Shown here: piece by piece, positions 27,627 to 36,425 of the stretch
Position numbering within the stretch: position 1 is the stretch's first letter
Layout: the number at the start of each line of letters is the position of its first letter
Origin: Symbiodinium sp. CCMP2592
Lineage: Eukaryota; Sar; Dinophyceae; Suessiales; Symbiodiniaceae
NCBI GenBank assembly: GCA_905221615.1
Contig: CAJNDT010005869.1
Location: 1,003,818-1,067,817, forward strand
Direction of reading: 5' to 3'
Length of the DNA stretch: 64,000 nucleotides
Program-made: the position numbers and the translations under genes
The notes under the pieces: generated by a model
The model's input: the letters and a program-made list of their open reading frames with translations, nothing else
What the model was told of the DNA's origin: nothing
The model's database searches: none

Positions 27627-30600
27627 CTAGTCCGCGCCGAGTGACAAAGCCAACGACACTGCGTTGGGCGGCAGGTATTGGCGCGCTGCGCCTAGCCGCT
27701 CTGTCTCTTCCCACCAGTCTCTGCTGGGGCCATCAGCTATATTGCTGTCTGTGGGGACTCGAAAGAAAGCAGCCCTGCACTGCAGGGATTCTTCGAAGTC
27801 CACCGCTTGCGAGACTATCGCCGCTCCTTCCACCTTGCGTGTGAAAGCCTTGTGCAAGGAGGTACGCGCTGCGTCGTTGTCTATCCAGACGAACAGGTCG
27901 CTGCCTGCTATATGCTTAGCCCACATTTGAAGGCTGAGCAAGTAGGGCAACAGCTCGCACTCGTAGACGAGCTGCTGCTTCTGCGCCCTGGCGGCCCACT
28001 GGGCTGTGACTTGGTTGCTGATCTGCAGCCCCCAGGTGAAGGCGATGCCTTCTCCAATGAGCACTGCTCCGAGGCCACACTTGGGCACGAGTCTCGGGGT
28101 CTCCCATTCGCAGGCCCCGTCGATATACAGGTGCACTTTCCTGCGTGCATAGATGGACACTGTCCTGGGCGGTCCGTGCACGACTCTTTGCAGCAGGAAC
28201 GCCATGGCTTGGCATTGCTGCTCTGTTAGGGGGACTTGCTCTGGTCCATCCCCAAGGACGTCGCCTACGCAGATCACTGCCATGCGAGTGTTACGACCCC
28301 AGGCTTGCTGCTCGGCGAAGATGAGCCTGCCGCGCAGGCTCTGCGCTTCCAAGGGGGACATGCTGCCGCGGGCGAGGGCCTCGCTGAGGACCAACCCCAG
28401 CTCTGCTGCACGGGTTGGCTTGTTGCTCACTGAGATTTCTCCGAGGTGCTGCTTGGACAAGTCCACTCGCACGCCTAGCACGTCAAAAACTTCGCTGAAG
28501 TCTGCGTTCTTTTTGGGCTCTGTGGCCACTTGCCACCCCAGCTTGTGAAAAAGGTTGGACACTGCCAACGTGACGAGCTTAGAATGCGCGCTGCGCGTAA
28601 GGACGGTGAAGTCGTCAAAGAAGCTTGTCATGACTAAAGCAAGCTTTTCGCGGCCGATGGCTTTGAGCGCTTCGCTGCAGCGGAGGAAAGCGTGCACGGC
28701 GGCCACTGCGCCAAAAGGCATGCTATGTAGGTGGGCGATTTTCACCTTCCCACTCTGTGGGTCCAGCATGACGATGCACGCGAATTTCTTGTGTGCGGCC
28801 TGCACTGCAAGCTGCTTGTAGGCACTCTTGAGGTCCCAGGTCCTGCCTACAATGCGGTGGGCCCGCTCTGCGGGAACACCTTGGCGCAGCCACTCAAGGC
28901 ACACTGCGAGAAGCTCGTCGATGCTATCGACTTGGACCTTCTCTGTGGTCCCACAGCAGCTGTTGATGAAGCTGCTTTTGAAGTTATCAATGGGGCGCAC
29001 TTTGCCCTTTTGAACGACGCCGAAGCGGGACGATACTATCGTCTCGTGCAGCTGCTCTGGCGAAAAGTCCTCCAAAGAAAGCCAGCCCTGCTGGCCTTCC
29101 TCTATCGTGCTTTCCCAGACCCTGTCCGAGATCCCATCTTGCGAGGGGCGAAGAGCGCTGCGAACACCTCGCATACTGATGCTCTGGGCGTTCTCCAGTA
29201 GTGACTTCTCGTCTAGAGAAGGGGGCAGAATCTGCACTGGCCACAACCCACTGGGTTGTATCCAGCCAAGCAGGGGAAAGCCTTCTCGTACCTGCTGGGC
29301 CAACGTCTTGTCCGGGAAGTCGATTTCGGTCAGAAGCTTTGCTAAAGCTACTGTCTGCTTGGGCTTGGTGACGCTGTTCACCTGAGCGTCAATCGACGAA
29401 CGTACCGCGGTCTCGAGGGCTTGGCACTCTGTGCAAGTTCGAGAGATATGCATCGATGCCAACGTGCGACGCTTGGCCAGCAAGACAGTGTCTTCGTGGA
29501 CTTCGGCAGCAATGGCGCGCTTAAGGGATAGAGGCACTGCCTCAATGTCCCTGGCTGGGTGATCGATCAGATGCGCTCTGCGCACCCAGTGTAGAGGCTG
29601 CAGCGGAATGGCGACGATGGCTTTCTGAGAGGCTTCAATCCACTGGATGAGCCTAGAGCCTTTTGGGAAGCAGGTCCACGACTGTGGAAGCTTCTGCGGG
29701 GTCTTCCAGCCTCGAAAGCACCGCGCTGCGGGGCCTTGGAGAGTGACTTTGTCACTGAAGTCTGGCTCGTAGCGCAGACGACGCAGTCGCTTGCGACTGA
29801 GAGGCGCTGCCTGGAGTGCTGCTGCGCACTGGTCTGCCGCGAGGGACACCCAGACCGAACTCAACTGAGTAGTGTAGGCGCTTTCTAGGGAAGTGGACCA
29901 CACTGTGCAACCATCCAGCGAGGCTCTGCCCCATGGCAGGTGTTTGTGGCCTCCGTCGCAGTCCCTGCTTAGACCTGCGAACCAATCCAAATTGGAGAGG
30001 ATTGCGGTACGCTTGCGGCGCATGCTGCCGAACATGCACGCGTCAAACTCTACTCTGTGAGCTGACCGCAAGGCCTCTCTGAGGCAGGGCATCCTCCACA
30101 GGAGGCTACGAGCTGGATTTTCTATGGACCAGCAAACGCCGCGCTCAGACAGGGAGTGGCAACACTGTGCCATGAAAGCGACTAGGCTGTTCGCGCTGCG
30201 AACTCGCGCTGCGTCGGCTCCTTTGAGGCCTTTAAGGCCCGCTGGGCGCGATTCGCTGCGCAAAGGGCCCGGAGCTCCTGGCCTGGGAATCTCTCTAGCT
30301 CTGCTAAAGGTGCCGCACGGCGGGGCCCAGTGGACCCATCTCAGGTCTTGGTGTGAGAGCACTGCTCTCAGCAAGTTGCGACCCAACTGGGTGCAAAGGT
30401 CGAGCTGAAGGACCTTGAGGCCTCTGGCCTTGGTCTTGTGATCCACGGCGACGTTCGAGAAGCCTTTCTCGATGGCTGCCTTACTAAGGCGACCGAGGCC
30501 GCAGAAAACTTCCACAAAAAGCGGCGGCCGAGGGGTCGCTTGCGAAGCTGTCTCGGGAAGAGGCGCTCGGAGCGTTGTCTGCCAGCACGCTGTGCTGTTC

Positions 30601-30650
30601 GGACAAAAGGAGCACTGGGGACTCGGCGTTCGCCGCGGGCGCGGCGTCAT
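27627..30650 (-). CDS. Methyltransferase-reverse transcriptase-RNase H polyprotein
   Basis: About 1007 residues from the first ATG after an in-frame TAA. The N-terminal third resembles a cytosine-C5 DNA methyltransferase: motif I-like VEVFCGLGRLSKAAIEKG, a catalytic-loop-like WAPPCGTFSRAR with Pro-Pro-Cys, and ENPARSLLW in place of the usual ENV. RT follows: GKVRPIDNFKSS, RTWDLKSAYKQL, SMPFGAVAAVHAF and the catalytic SFFDDFTVL, with FFDD for YxDD. RNase H closes the protein with its four acidic sites (LYIDGAC, YECELL, WIDNDAA, NIADGPSRD). Retrotransposon-borne cytosine methyltransferases have been reported from dinoflagellates and charophytes; DIRS elements more often carry a Dam-like adenine methylase. 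I favour C5 because of the PPC motif. Activity is unproven. Confidence 0.85.
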   Translation of the reverse strand: MTPRPRRTPSPQCSFCPNSTACWQTTLRAPLPETASQATPRPPLFVEVFCGLGRLSKAAIEKGFSNVAVDHKTKARGLKVLQLDLCTQLGRNLLRAVLSHQDLRWVHWAPPCGTFSRAREIPRPGAPGPLRSESRPAGLKGLKGADAARVRSANSLVAFMAQCCHSLSERGVCWSIENPARSLLWRMPCLREALRSAHRVEFDACMFGSMRRKRTAILSNLDWFAGLSRDCDGGHKHLPWGRASLDGCTVWSTSLESAYTTQLSSVWVSLAADQCAAALQAAPLSRKRLRRLRYEPDFSDKVTLQGPAARCFRGWKTPQKLPQSWTCFPKGSRLIQWIEASQKAIVAIPLQPLHWVRRAHLIDHPARDIEAVPLSLKRAIAAEVHEDTVLLAKRRTLASMHISRTCTECQALETAVRSSIDAQVNSVTKPKQTVALAKLLTEIDFPDKTLAQQVREGFPLLGWIQPSGLWPVQILPPSLDEKSLLENAQSISMRGVRSALRPSQDGISDRVWESTIEEGQQGWLSLEDFSPEQLHETIVSSRFGVVQKGKVRPIDNFKSSFINSCCGTTEKVQVDSIDELLAVCLEWLRQGVPAERAHRIVGRTWDLKSAYKQLAVQAAHKKFACIVMLDPQSGKVKIAHLHSMPFGAVAAVHAFLRCSEALKAIGREKLALVMTSFFDDFTVLTRSAHSKLVTLAVSNLFHKLGWQVATEPKKNADFSEVFDVLGVRVDLSKQHLGEISVSNKPTRAAELGLVLSEALARGSMSPLEAQSLRGRLIFAEQQAWGRNTRMAVICVGDVLGDGPEQVPLTEQQCQAMAFLLQRVVHGPPRTVSIYARRKVHLYIDGACEWETPRLVPKCGLGAVLIGEGIAFTWGLQISNQVTAQWAARAQKQQLVYECELLPYLLSLQMWAKHIAGSDLFVWIDNDAARTSLHKAFTRKVEGAAIVSQAVDFEESLQCRAAFFRVPTDSNIADGPSRDWWEETERLGAARQYLPPNAVSLALSLGAD

Positions 30651-30846
30651 GCGACGGCGCAGCGGTGGCACGTCCTGGCTTACTTATTGCAGGCGGGTGC
30701 AGCGGCGGTGCCGAGGCGGGAGGGTCAGGGCTCTGCCCTGAGCGTGGAGCGGCGGCGGAAGAGCCCAGCGCTGCTGGGAAAGGAGCTGCAGGCCCAGTGG
30801 ATGAAGGCTGTTGCGGCTCTGCCGCGCTCGGGGCAAGGGTGCCTAG
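30651..30846 (-). other. Junction between Gag-like and RT ORFs
   Basis: 196 bp without a long frame in the sense direction. A TAA lies in frame just upstream of the RT ORF, so RT must start afresh or come from a separately processed mRNA. A CCTAGTCAGG word occurs near 30841. Confidence 0.4.
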
Positions 30847-32103
30847 TCAGGCGGCCCCTGCGTTCTTGGGGCAATCTGCGGCTCCGTGGTCGGTGCTGCC
30901 GCAGCTCATGCACTGGTGCAACCCCCTGTCGCACTGCTTGGGGGAGCCGGAGGTCTCGAGGTCGCACCCGCACTGCAGGTTGAAGCCGTAGCAGAGGCGC
31001 TTGCCGGACTTTGAAACACTGTTCAAGTGGCGAAGCTCTTTGGGCATGCTCGGCGGCCTGGAGCGGTCTGCGCTCTCGTGGCGCTTGCCCTTGCCCTTTC
31101 CGCGGCCTTTCTTGCCGCCTTTCTTGCCTTTGCCGGTCGTGCTACGACTGCGGTCTTCTTCGCTGCGCGCCGAGCTGCGGCCCTTGCCCTTGCGACCCCT
31201 GTCCGCCACTGGCGAGGGGAGCAGGTGCAGCGTGACAATCGGATCGGACCACATGTTCTCGACTAGAGAATCTAGTGGCCTCTTACCATCCTTGTCCGGT
31301 TTGCACCCCTTGCGACACTCTCGCGCGAGCAGCGTCCACAGTTCTTTGTCGGCCCGTACTACGTGCCAGCTGTTACCGCGTTCCATCCCCGGCGGCGCTG
31401 GCCGGTTCAGGACGGAGAAGAACTGTCTCACGAGTCTCTCGTGAATTGTGAAATCCAAGACGCCGACTCTGTCGAGCGCGAGACCTCTGCGCGTTAGCGC
31501 CTGCGTGAGCTTTAGCTCATTGCCGATCTCCACGTGCACGCTGTGCTCCTTTTTCTTTACCGTGATCTCCCCAGACTCTAGGGAGAGGAAGTCCTTGTCA
31601 CGCCTCACTGAGGCGATCTCGGCATCCCGGCTGACGCACTGCGACGGCGGGATGTAACGGACGATGCCGTCCTGCAGCATGAGCGCGGCCTTGTCCACGA
31701 GGCTATTCGCGGGGTCGTAGTCACCTTCGATGACGACGCCCTTGAGGCGCGCGACTTGCGCGGCTCGGCGCTCCTCGCGCTCGTGCAGGGGCAAGCTCTT
31801 GGGGGTGACGCTGTCACCCTCGACCCTCATCTTCAGATCCTGGATACTGAAGGTGAGGCTTTCGAAGGCCAGGCGCCGCGCTGCGGCCTTGGTGCCTAAG
31901 GTCGGCTCTGCCGCCCCGAAGACCTTCTTGATGAGTTCTTCAAACTTCGCATCGCTGATGCGATCGGGTTGGTCGGCGACGCTGTAAGCGAGCGTGCCGA
32001 AAGTGCGGATATCTGCCGCAAGGAGCTTCGCCGACTCGGCGGCTCCTAGGAGTTGTCCAGCTCTGCTGGAGAATTCCGCGACACTGTCGACGAGGTTCGC
32101 CAT
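30847..32103 (-). CDS. Gag-like protein with CCHC knuckle
   Basis: 418 residues from the preferred start (MANLVDSVAEFSSRAG). An ATG 30 codons upstream would add a hydrophobic, Ser/Leu-rich leader that reads as untranslated DNA. The N-terminal 250 residues are mixed helical sequence of capsid-like length. A Gly/Lys/Arg-rich linker follows (GKGKKGGKKGRGKGKGK). The C-terminus has LCYGFNLQCGC and the zinc knuckle CMSCGSTDHGAADC (C-x2-C-x4-H-x4-C). Position directly before RT and the knuckle argue for an RNA-packaging role. Confidence 0.75.
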   Translation of the reverse strand: MANLVDSVAEFSSRAGQLLGAAESAKLLAADIRTFGTLAYSVADQPDRISDAKFEELIKKVFGAAEPTLGTKAAARRLAFESLTFSIQDLKMRVEGDSVTPKSLPLHEREERRAAQVARLKGVVIEGDYDPANSLVDKAALMLQDGIVRYIPPSQCVSRDAEIASVRRDKDFLSLESGEITVKKKEHSVHVEIGNELKLTQALTRRGLALDRVGVLDFTIHERLVRQFFSVLNRPAPPGMERGNSWHVVRADKELWTLLARECRKGCKPDKDGKRPLDSLVENMWSDPIVTLHLLPSPVADRGRKGKGRSSARSEEDRSRSTTGKGKKGGKKGRGKGKGKRHESADRSRPPSMPKELRHLNSVSKSGKRLCYGFNLQCGCDLETSGSPKQCDRGLHQCMSCGSTDHGAADCPKNAGAA

Positions 32104-32208
32104 TGTCCTGCAGGGCAAGAGAAGAAAACAGAGAGAGAGAGAGACGCAAACACTGTGCAGGCTGAGGGACCCTACTAGGACAGACAGGCACATGAACTCG
32201 CTCTCTTT
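32104..32208 (-). other. Untranslated segment before the Gag-like ORF
   Basis: Short purine/pyrimidine-biased spacer (minus-strand TCTCTCTCTCTCTG) with CCTACTAGG at about 32171-32179. It may hold a splice acceptor for the downstream ORF. Confidence 0.35.
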
Positions 32209-34098
32209 TCACTCTGCATCGAAAGACTTGCTGCTCCAGCAAGTCTTGCAGTGCGGTCGGCCCGGGGCCAGGTCGCGAACTTCGCAACTCTTATACTTTT
32301 CATTCAAACAGCGACCGCAGAGAAGCCTCTTGGCATTCTCACCGCGACTCGCGTGAAGCTTGCCACTGGCAAGATGACACCACGAAAAGGCCCAGTCTGG
32401 GAGAGTGCACTGCACCTCCCTTCTGAGGCGAGGGTGCTCCTCTACCTCGGGCTCGGCGACGAACTCGTCTTCTCTGTCAGTGTCACTGGCACTGTCCTCT
32501 GTGTCGCTGAGCTCCTGTTGTTGTGAAACCTTCAGGGCTTCCACCCCCACTGGGGGTGCCGAGCCAGAGGATGTTTTCCTGTGAGAAACCTTGCTAAGGT
32601 TCTCTCGCCTCAGGTTGAGCTGGCTGCTGGGTAGCGCGAACTGTTTCCCGAGCGGCTGGTCGGGAAGGAAGTCGCCATCTCTGATGGCAATGAGAACTTC
32701 CTCCAAAGCCCGCGCTGCGGGGATGAGCACGTTACGGCTGTACGTCTCGGTGCTCCGAGCACTGTCGTGCACATGGTGGGCGAGGAGCCTGCGCAGATCC
32801 AGGTTGACGCCAGCTTGCGAGGCCCATGTGAGGCAAGTCGCTTTGAGGCTGTGACTGCTAAGGCGCTCTGCGTCTTCGCAGCCGGCGTTCGACAGCGCGC
32901 TGCGCAGCCAGGAAGTTATCTCTTGAGAATTCATCGGGCGATCTGCTAGATCACCATCCGATGTGAAGGCAGGGATCACTGACCCGAGCGGGATTTCTCC
33001 GCTGGAGCTGAGGCCCAACTTTTCTCGATTTGCGAGCCACTGACTCACCCACGACTCTTCGAAGAAAACCACCGGGGCTACCAGCGGGAGCAGTAGACGA
33101 CTTCTAGCCCCTACGGCGGTTTTCGCTTTGTGAACATTCGCCTGCATCCACACTGTGGCGCAGGGGTCCTCTGGAAGCTCAACCGAAAAGGAGGCAACTC
33201 GGGCCGCGTCACTGGCACGGGCGCATGCAAAGAGCATGAACAACAAGCCCCCAGACACGACACTGTCGTACACAGAGCCAGACAGCGCGATGCGCTCGAG
33301 GGTAGCTACCTCCGAGGCCTTAAGGGCGGGGGCCCTTCTCGGCGGAGGCGCGCTGGCTTCCGTGCTCTTACAAAGGCCCACGATACGGGAGCTGGTCACC
33401 TCCGACTCGAAGGCAAGACCGAAAACTCCCGAGCACCAGTTCAGACTCTGAACCAGGCTCGAGGGGCTGCCAGCCCCTTTCCCATTTCTCATCATCCACT
33501 GGATGTATCGCCAGGTGGCGCGCTCTGACACTGGGAAGGGCACCACCACTGGGTCTTGGGAGTTTGCCCACTGGACAAAATTACTGAGGGAGTTTAGGCG
33601 ACGAACCACTGTATTGGTGGCTTTGTAGCTGAGCGCTGCCTCTATGCTGAAGTCGAGCTCGTCCAGGTCGACGCAACCGGCTTCGTCAGCACACTGTGAG
33701 ACGATCTCGAAGGCCTCTGGCCAGGCTTTTACCAAGGCCGTCAGTTTGAAAACCGCGCTGTCGCGGCGGTCGCCTTCGTACGCTGTACGACGAGAGCAGA
33801 CCTTAAGTGCGAAGGCCGTGTCTTCCGCTACTAGCGGCTGGGTGCTAGCGGAAGCTTTCCGCTTAAGCATAAGGCTTGACTCGTGCAACACTGGCACGGG
33901 GCCCACGGAGGCGGGGCGAGTCACTGACAGCTCCCAGGGCCAGCTTGCATTACGCGCAAACCACGAAGCTGATTCCCACGGCTGACGAGCACCGGCTCGG
34001 CGTGGTATGGACGACCAAAGGTTACTAACCTGGTCGTTGAAGTCGCCCTCGGGGGCGCTGCCCCTGGGCAGCATCCTTGACACAAGGAAGGGGAGCAC
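32209..34098 (-). CDS. Tyrosine recombinase of the DIRS-like element
   Basis: 629 residues. An N-terminal helical domain (about 110-230; LNSLSNFVQWANSQ) fits the core-binding part of phage-integrase-type recombinases. The catalytic domain shows the first Arg box (LFACARASDAARV), the His box SSHSLKATCLTW and the C-terminal HHVHDSARSTETYSRN with the presumed Tyr nucleophile. The canonical H-x-x-R reads H-S-L-K here, so Lys replaces the second Arg. After the domain come an acidic linker (DTEDSASDTDREDE) and a Cys/His-rich tail (CGRCLNEKYKSC, HCKTCW) that may bind zinc. The protein should carry out integration of the circular DNA copy. Confidence 0.85.
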   Translation of the reverse strand: MLPFLVSRMLPRGSAPEGDFNDQVSNLWSSIPRRAGARQPWESASWFARNASWPWELSVTRPASVGPVPVLHESSLMLKRKASASTQPLVAEDTAFALKVCSRRTAYEGDRRDSAVFKLTALVKAWPEAFEIVSQCADEAGCVDLDELDFSIEAALSYKATNTVVRRLNSLSNFVQWANSQDPVVVPFPVSERATWRYIQWMMRNGKGAGSPSSLVQSLNWCSGVFGLAFESEVTSSRIVGLCKSTEASAPPPRRAPALKASEVATLERIALSGSVYDSVVSGGLLFMLFACARASDAARVASFSVELPEDPCATVWMQANVHKAKTAVGARSRLLLPLVAPVVFFEESWVSQWLANREKLGLSSSGEIPLGSVIPAFTSDGDLADRPMNSQEITSWLRSALSNAGCEDAERLSSHSLKATCLTWASQAGVNLDLRRLLAHHVHDSARSTETYSRNVLIPAARALEEVLIAIRDGDFLPDQPLGKQFALPSSQLNLRRENLSKVSHRKTSSGSAPPVGVEALKVSQQQELSDTEDSASDTDREDEFVAEPEVEEHPRLRREVQCTLPDWAFSWCHLASGKLHASRGENAKRLLCGRCLNEKYKSCEVRDLAPGRPHCKTCWSSKSFDAE

Positions 34099-34697
34099 TG
34101 CTCAAGCCAACGGCTGTTTTCCAGGTGGCTTTCAGGAAAGGGCTACTAGCACACGAAAACAAGCGCACTCACTCTGGAAAGCTCTACTCAAGCGACGCGC
34201 TGCGACCCGCACCCTCCCATGCAGTCCTGAGGGAGGAGAGGAGGAAAAGAGAGCTGGGAAGAGTGAGGCTTAAAAGGCTGCGGCAAGCACGCACTGAAGA
34301 GCGCAGGCTCTGATGGTGACGCTGCACCTAGAGTTACCTCCTGAGGACCTACCAGGTCGCGGGGCACTGCGTAAAAACCTACTAGGCAAAAGCAACCTAC
34401 TAGGCAGAAGAAGCCGCAGTCCTACAAGGTCTGTGTGCACACGCAACCTGCGGTGTTCTTTTTACCAACCTCGCGGTGCGAGTCTCTGGGCAGAGCCCGG
34501 TTGTCGAGGTGCGCTGCACCTGCCTTCTGCGATCCGCAGACAGGCTGGTGAGCGGCGAAGGCTCTTGTGGCCGGACTGTGCCGGCACTGCTGTGCTCTGC
34601 ACCTGTGTGAAACGGGCGCAGACGGAAGGGCCACTGGCCCGTCAAAAATTTTATCCGAACACTGTTCGGAATGCACTGGATTACGCCGCTGGCGTAT
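34099..34697 (-). other. 600-bp untranslated segment before the recombinase ORF
   Basis: No sense frame of note; plus-strand ORFs here are GC-rich artefacts. Three near-identical words lie at about 34347-34403 (ACCTACCAGG once, ACCTACTAGG twice). Their recurrence in the other spacers suggests a processing or trans-splicing signal. Confidence 0.4.
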
Positions 34698-36110
34698 CTA
34701 CCATTCGCGATGGTTCCAGCGCCGGTCGTGGTCCCAAGACCAGCGACCACGGGACCACTGGTCCCGGTCCTCGTCGTCACGGCGGGACCTCTGGTCCTTG
34801 CCTTTGCCTTTGCCCTTGCCGTCTCTGCGGCGGGCCTCCCGTTCGCGGTGCTCGCGCTCACGGGCTTCGGCTGCCTCGCGCTGCAAGGTCAGCCGAAGGG
34901 ACTCGGGCGGCCCCCTAGTAGGGCGGCGCTCGCCCCTGTACTCGAGCTTGCCATCTGTCCGCGGGACAGTGCCTGGGCAAGAGTAGTTTTTCGCGCAGCG
35001 TGTGCAATGCGTCACGCCGCATTCTGGACACTGCCAGGCCTTGCTGCGACGCTCGTGGGAAAACTGTCCCACAGCGCCACTGGCGCTTGGCTGATCGTAG
35101 GCATGCACTGCAGCCACGAAGGGGTGGAGCTCTCCGCATGCACTGCATACGAATTCCGACGACGGATCGCTCCAGATGTTCATCTGCATGTTGTCGCAGA
35201 CTGAACATGCGAAGACTCGCTGAATCTCCCCCGCTCGGGGACGCTCCGCCGCTGGCGGGCAAGCTTCCTGATCGTCTCGATCAGCGTTGTCGTCTGATGC
35301 CGGGCCGCTGGCCCGGGTCCCCGCGACGCCAGCTGGGTTGTTGCGCGGGGGCTGCTGACAGGGACGCGGGCGAGAGCTCTCCCCACGACGCGCCACTGGC
35401 GGTGGGGGAGGCCGCTTGTTCTGGCGTGGGGCGGCGGCCTTCGGGGGCGCCGCTGGCGCCTCATTCCTGTCGGCTGCCGGCACTGCCGGGCTGGAGGACT
35501 TGCGCGCCACCTTGCCCTGAAGGGGAAGGTGCGGCTGCGCTGGCGGTGGCGGGGAGTCGCTCTCCGACTCCGACTCTTCCGAGCGGGAGCCCTGGTCGTC
35601 TTCGGTTTCGTCCCGCCGCCCGCTGGGCTCCTCCACATCCATATCCTCCGGCGCTGCCGAGGGAGCTTCCGCTGGAAGCGGTTCTTCTTTGATGCCCGAG
35701 CCCGCTTCCTCAGCGGGGCTGGTCGGGGAGCGGTGCTGCGAGGCCGGCGCTGCGGCCGACGTAGGAGGCGAGTTTGCCACCGCGCTGCGGTGGACGTCGG
35801 AAGAAACACCACGGGCCGCCACTGGCGGCTCGGTGTTCGCAGGCACCACTGGGGGCTCGTAGCCCAGAAGAAGTCGCTGGAGGGCGACGGCGTTGGCCTC
35901 TGAGCCGCCACTGGCGGGCTTGGTCCAGCCGGCGAGTTCCGCTGCCTCTGCCGCATTCACCACCACGTCCCCTATCTCTGATAGGGAGACGGCGGCCTCG
36001 TAGATGGCGGCCCTCTGGGCCTCCGGCACTGCACTGAGCGCCTGCAGCATCTGCTCGTTCGTCGGGTTCGCCATCGCTGATAGCATACAAAGGCTGTTTG
36101 CTGTAGGCAC
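34698..36110 (-). CDS. Zinc-binding, proline-rich ORF of the DIRS-like element
   Basis: 470 residues. The N-terminal 80 are helical (TNEQMLQALSAVPEAQRA). The middle is a low-complexity Pro/Ala/Glu region with acidic and Ser-rich runs. A C-terminal module carries paired Cys motifs: CSVCDNMQMN … CSACGELH and CPECGVTHCTRCAKNYSC. A basic Arg/Asp/Trp tail ends the protein. The layout suggests a nucleic-acid-binding structural protein. From memory, dinoflagellate elements often carry similar ORFs, but I know no named family. An internal Met (MANPTNEQ) is an equally good start. Confidence 0.65.
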   Translation of the reverse strand: MPTANSLCMLSAMANPTNEQMLQALSAVPEAQRAAIYEAAVSLSEIGDVVVNAAEAAELAGWTKPASGGSEANAVALQRLLLGYEPPVVPANTEPPVAARGVSSDVHRSAVANSPPTSAAAPASQHRSPTSPAEEAGSGIKEEPLPAEAPSAAPEDMDVEEPSGRRDETEDDQGSRSEESESESDSPPPPAQPHLPLQGKVARKSSSPAVPAADRNEAPAAPPKAAAPRQNKRPPPPPVARRGESSRPRPCQQPPRNNPAGVAGTRASGPASDDNADRDDQEACPPAAERPRAGEIQRVFACSVCDNMQMNIWSDPSSEFVCSACGELHPFVAAVHAYDQPSASGAVGQFSHERRSKAWQCPECGVTHCTRCAKNYSCPGTVPRTDGKLEYRGERRPTRGPPESLRLTLQREAAEAREREHREREARRRDGKGKGKGKDQRSRRDDEDRDQWSRGRWSWDHDRRWNHREW

Positions 36111-36425
36111 GAAGGGGGCGACTTACTAAGCTGAAAAGGCTGCGGTAGAAAAGCACTGCTTAAAAACCGACACGGTTCAAAGAGCTGACTCAGCTGAAGA
36201 GACCTACCAGGCTCGCGTGACACACGACTGAAAAAGGCGAGCGGTAAACTTTTGCCGCATTTCAAATTATGCCGTCGGCCCGCCGCTGTGGGCGAGGTTC
36301 CAAAAACCTCGGAGACGCCCGCCCTGCAGAGGCTGCCGAGCTGTAGGCGGTGAAGCAAAAAGAGGTGCACTGCACCAAATGTGAGGGGTGCGACTCACTG
36401 AGAAGCCAGCAGCTACGCGCTGCGC
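36111..36425 (-). other. Untranslated segment between the first two ORFs
   Basis: 315 bp, no sense frame. Contains GACCTACCAGG near 36204. Confidence 0.4.

Noticed and set aside
30438..30991. Plus-strand ORFs across the RT/Gag junction
   Set aside because: Antisense to well-supported minus-strand genes; Arg/Gly-rich composition is a by-product of high GC.
32104..32193. Signal peptide on the Gag-like ORF (upstream ATG with Leu/Ser-rich leader)
   Set aside because: The leader is encoded by a TCTC-rich spacer, and a better start (MANLVDSV) lies 30 codons in; a secreted Gag makes little sense.
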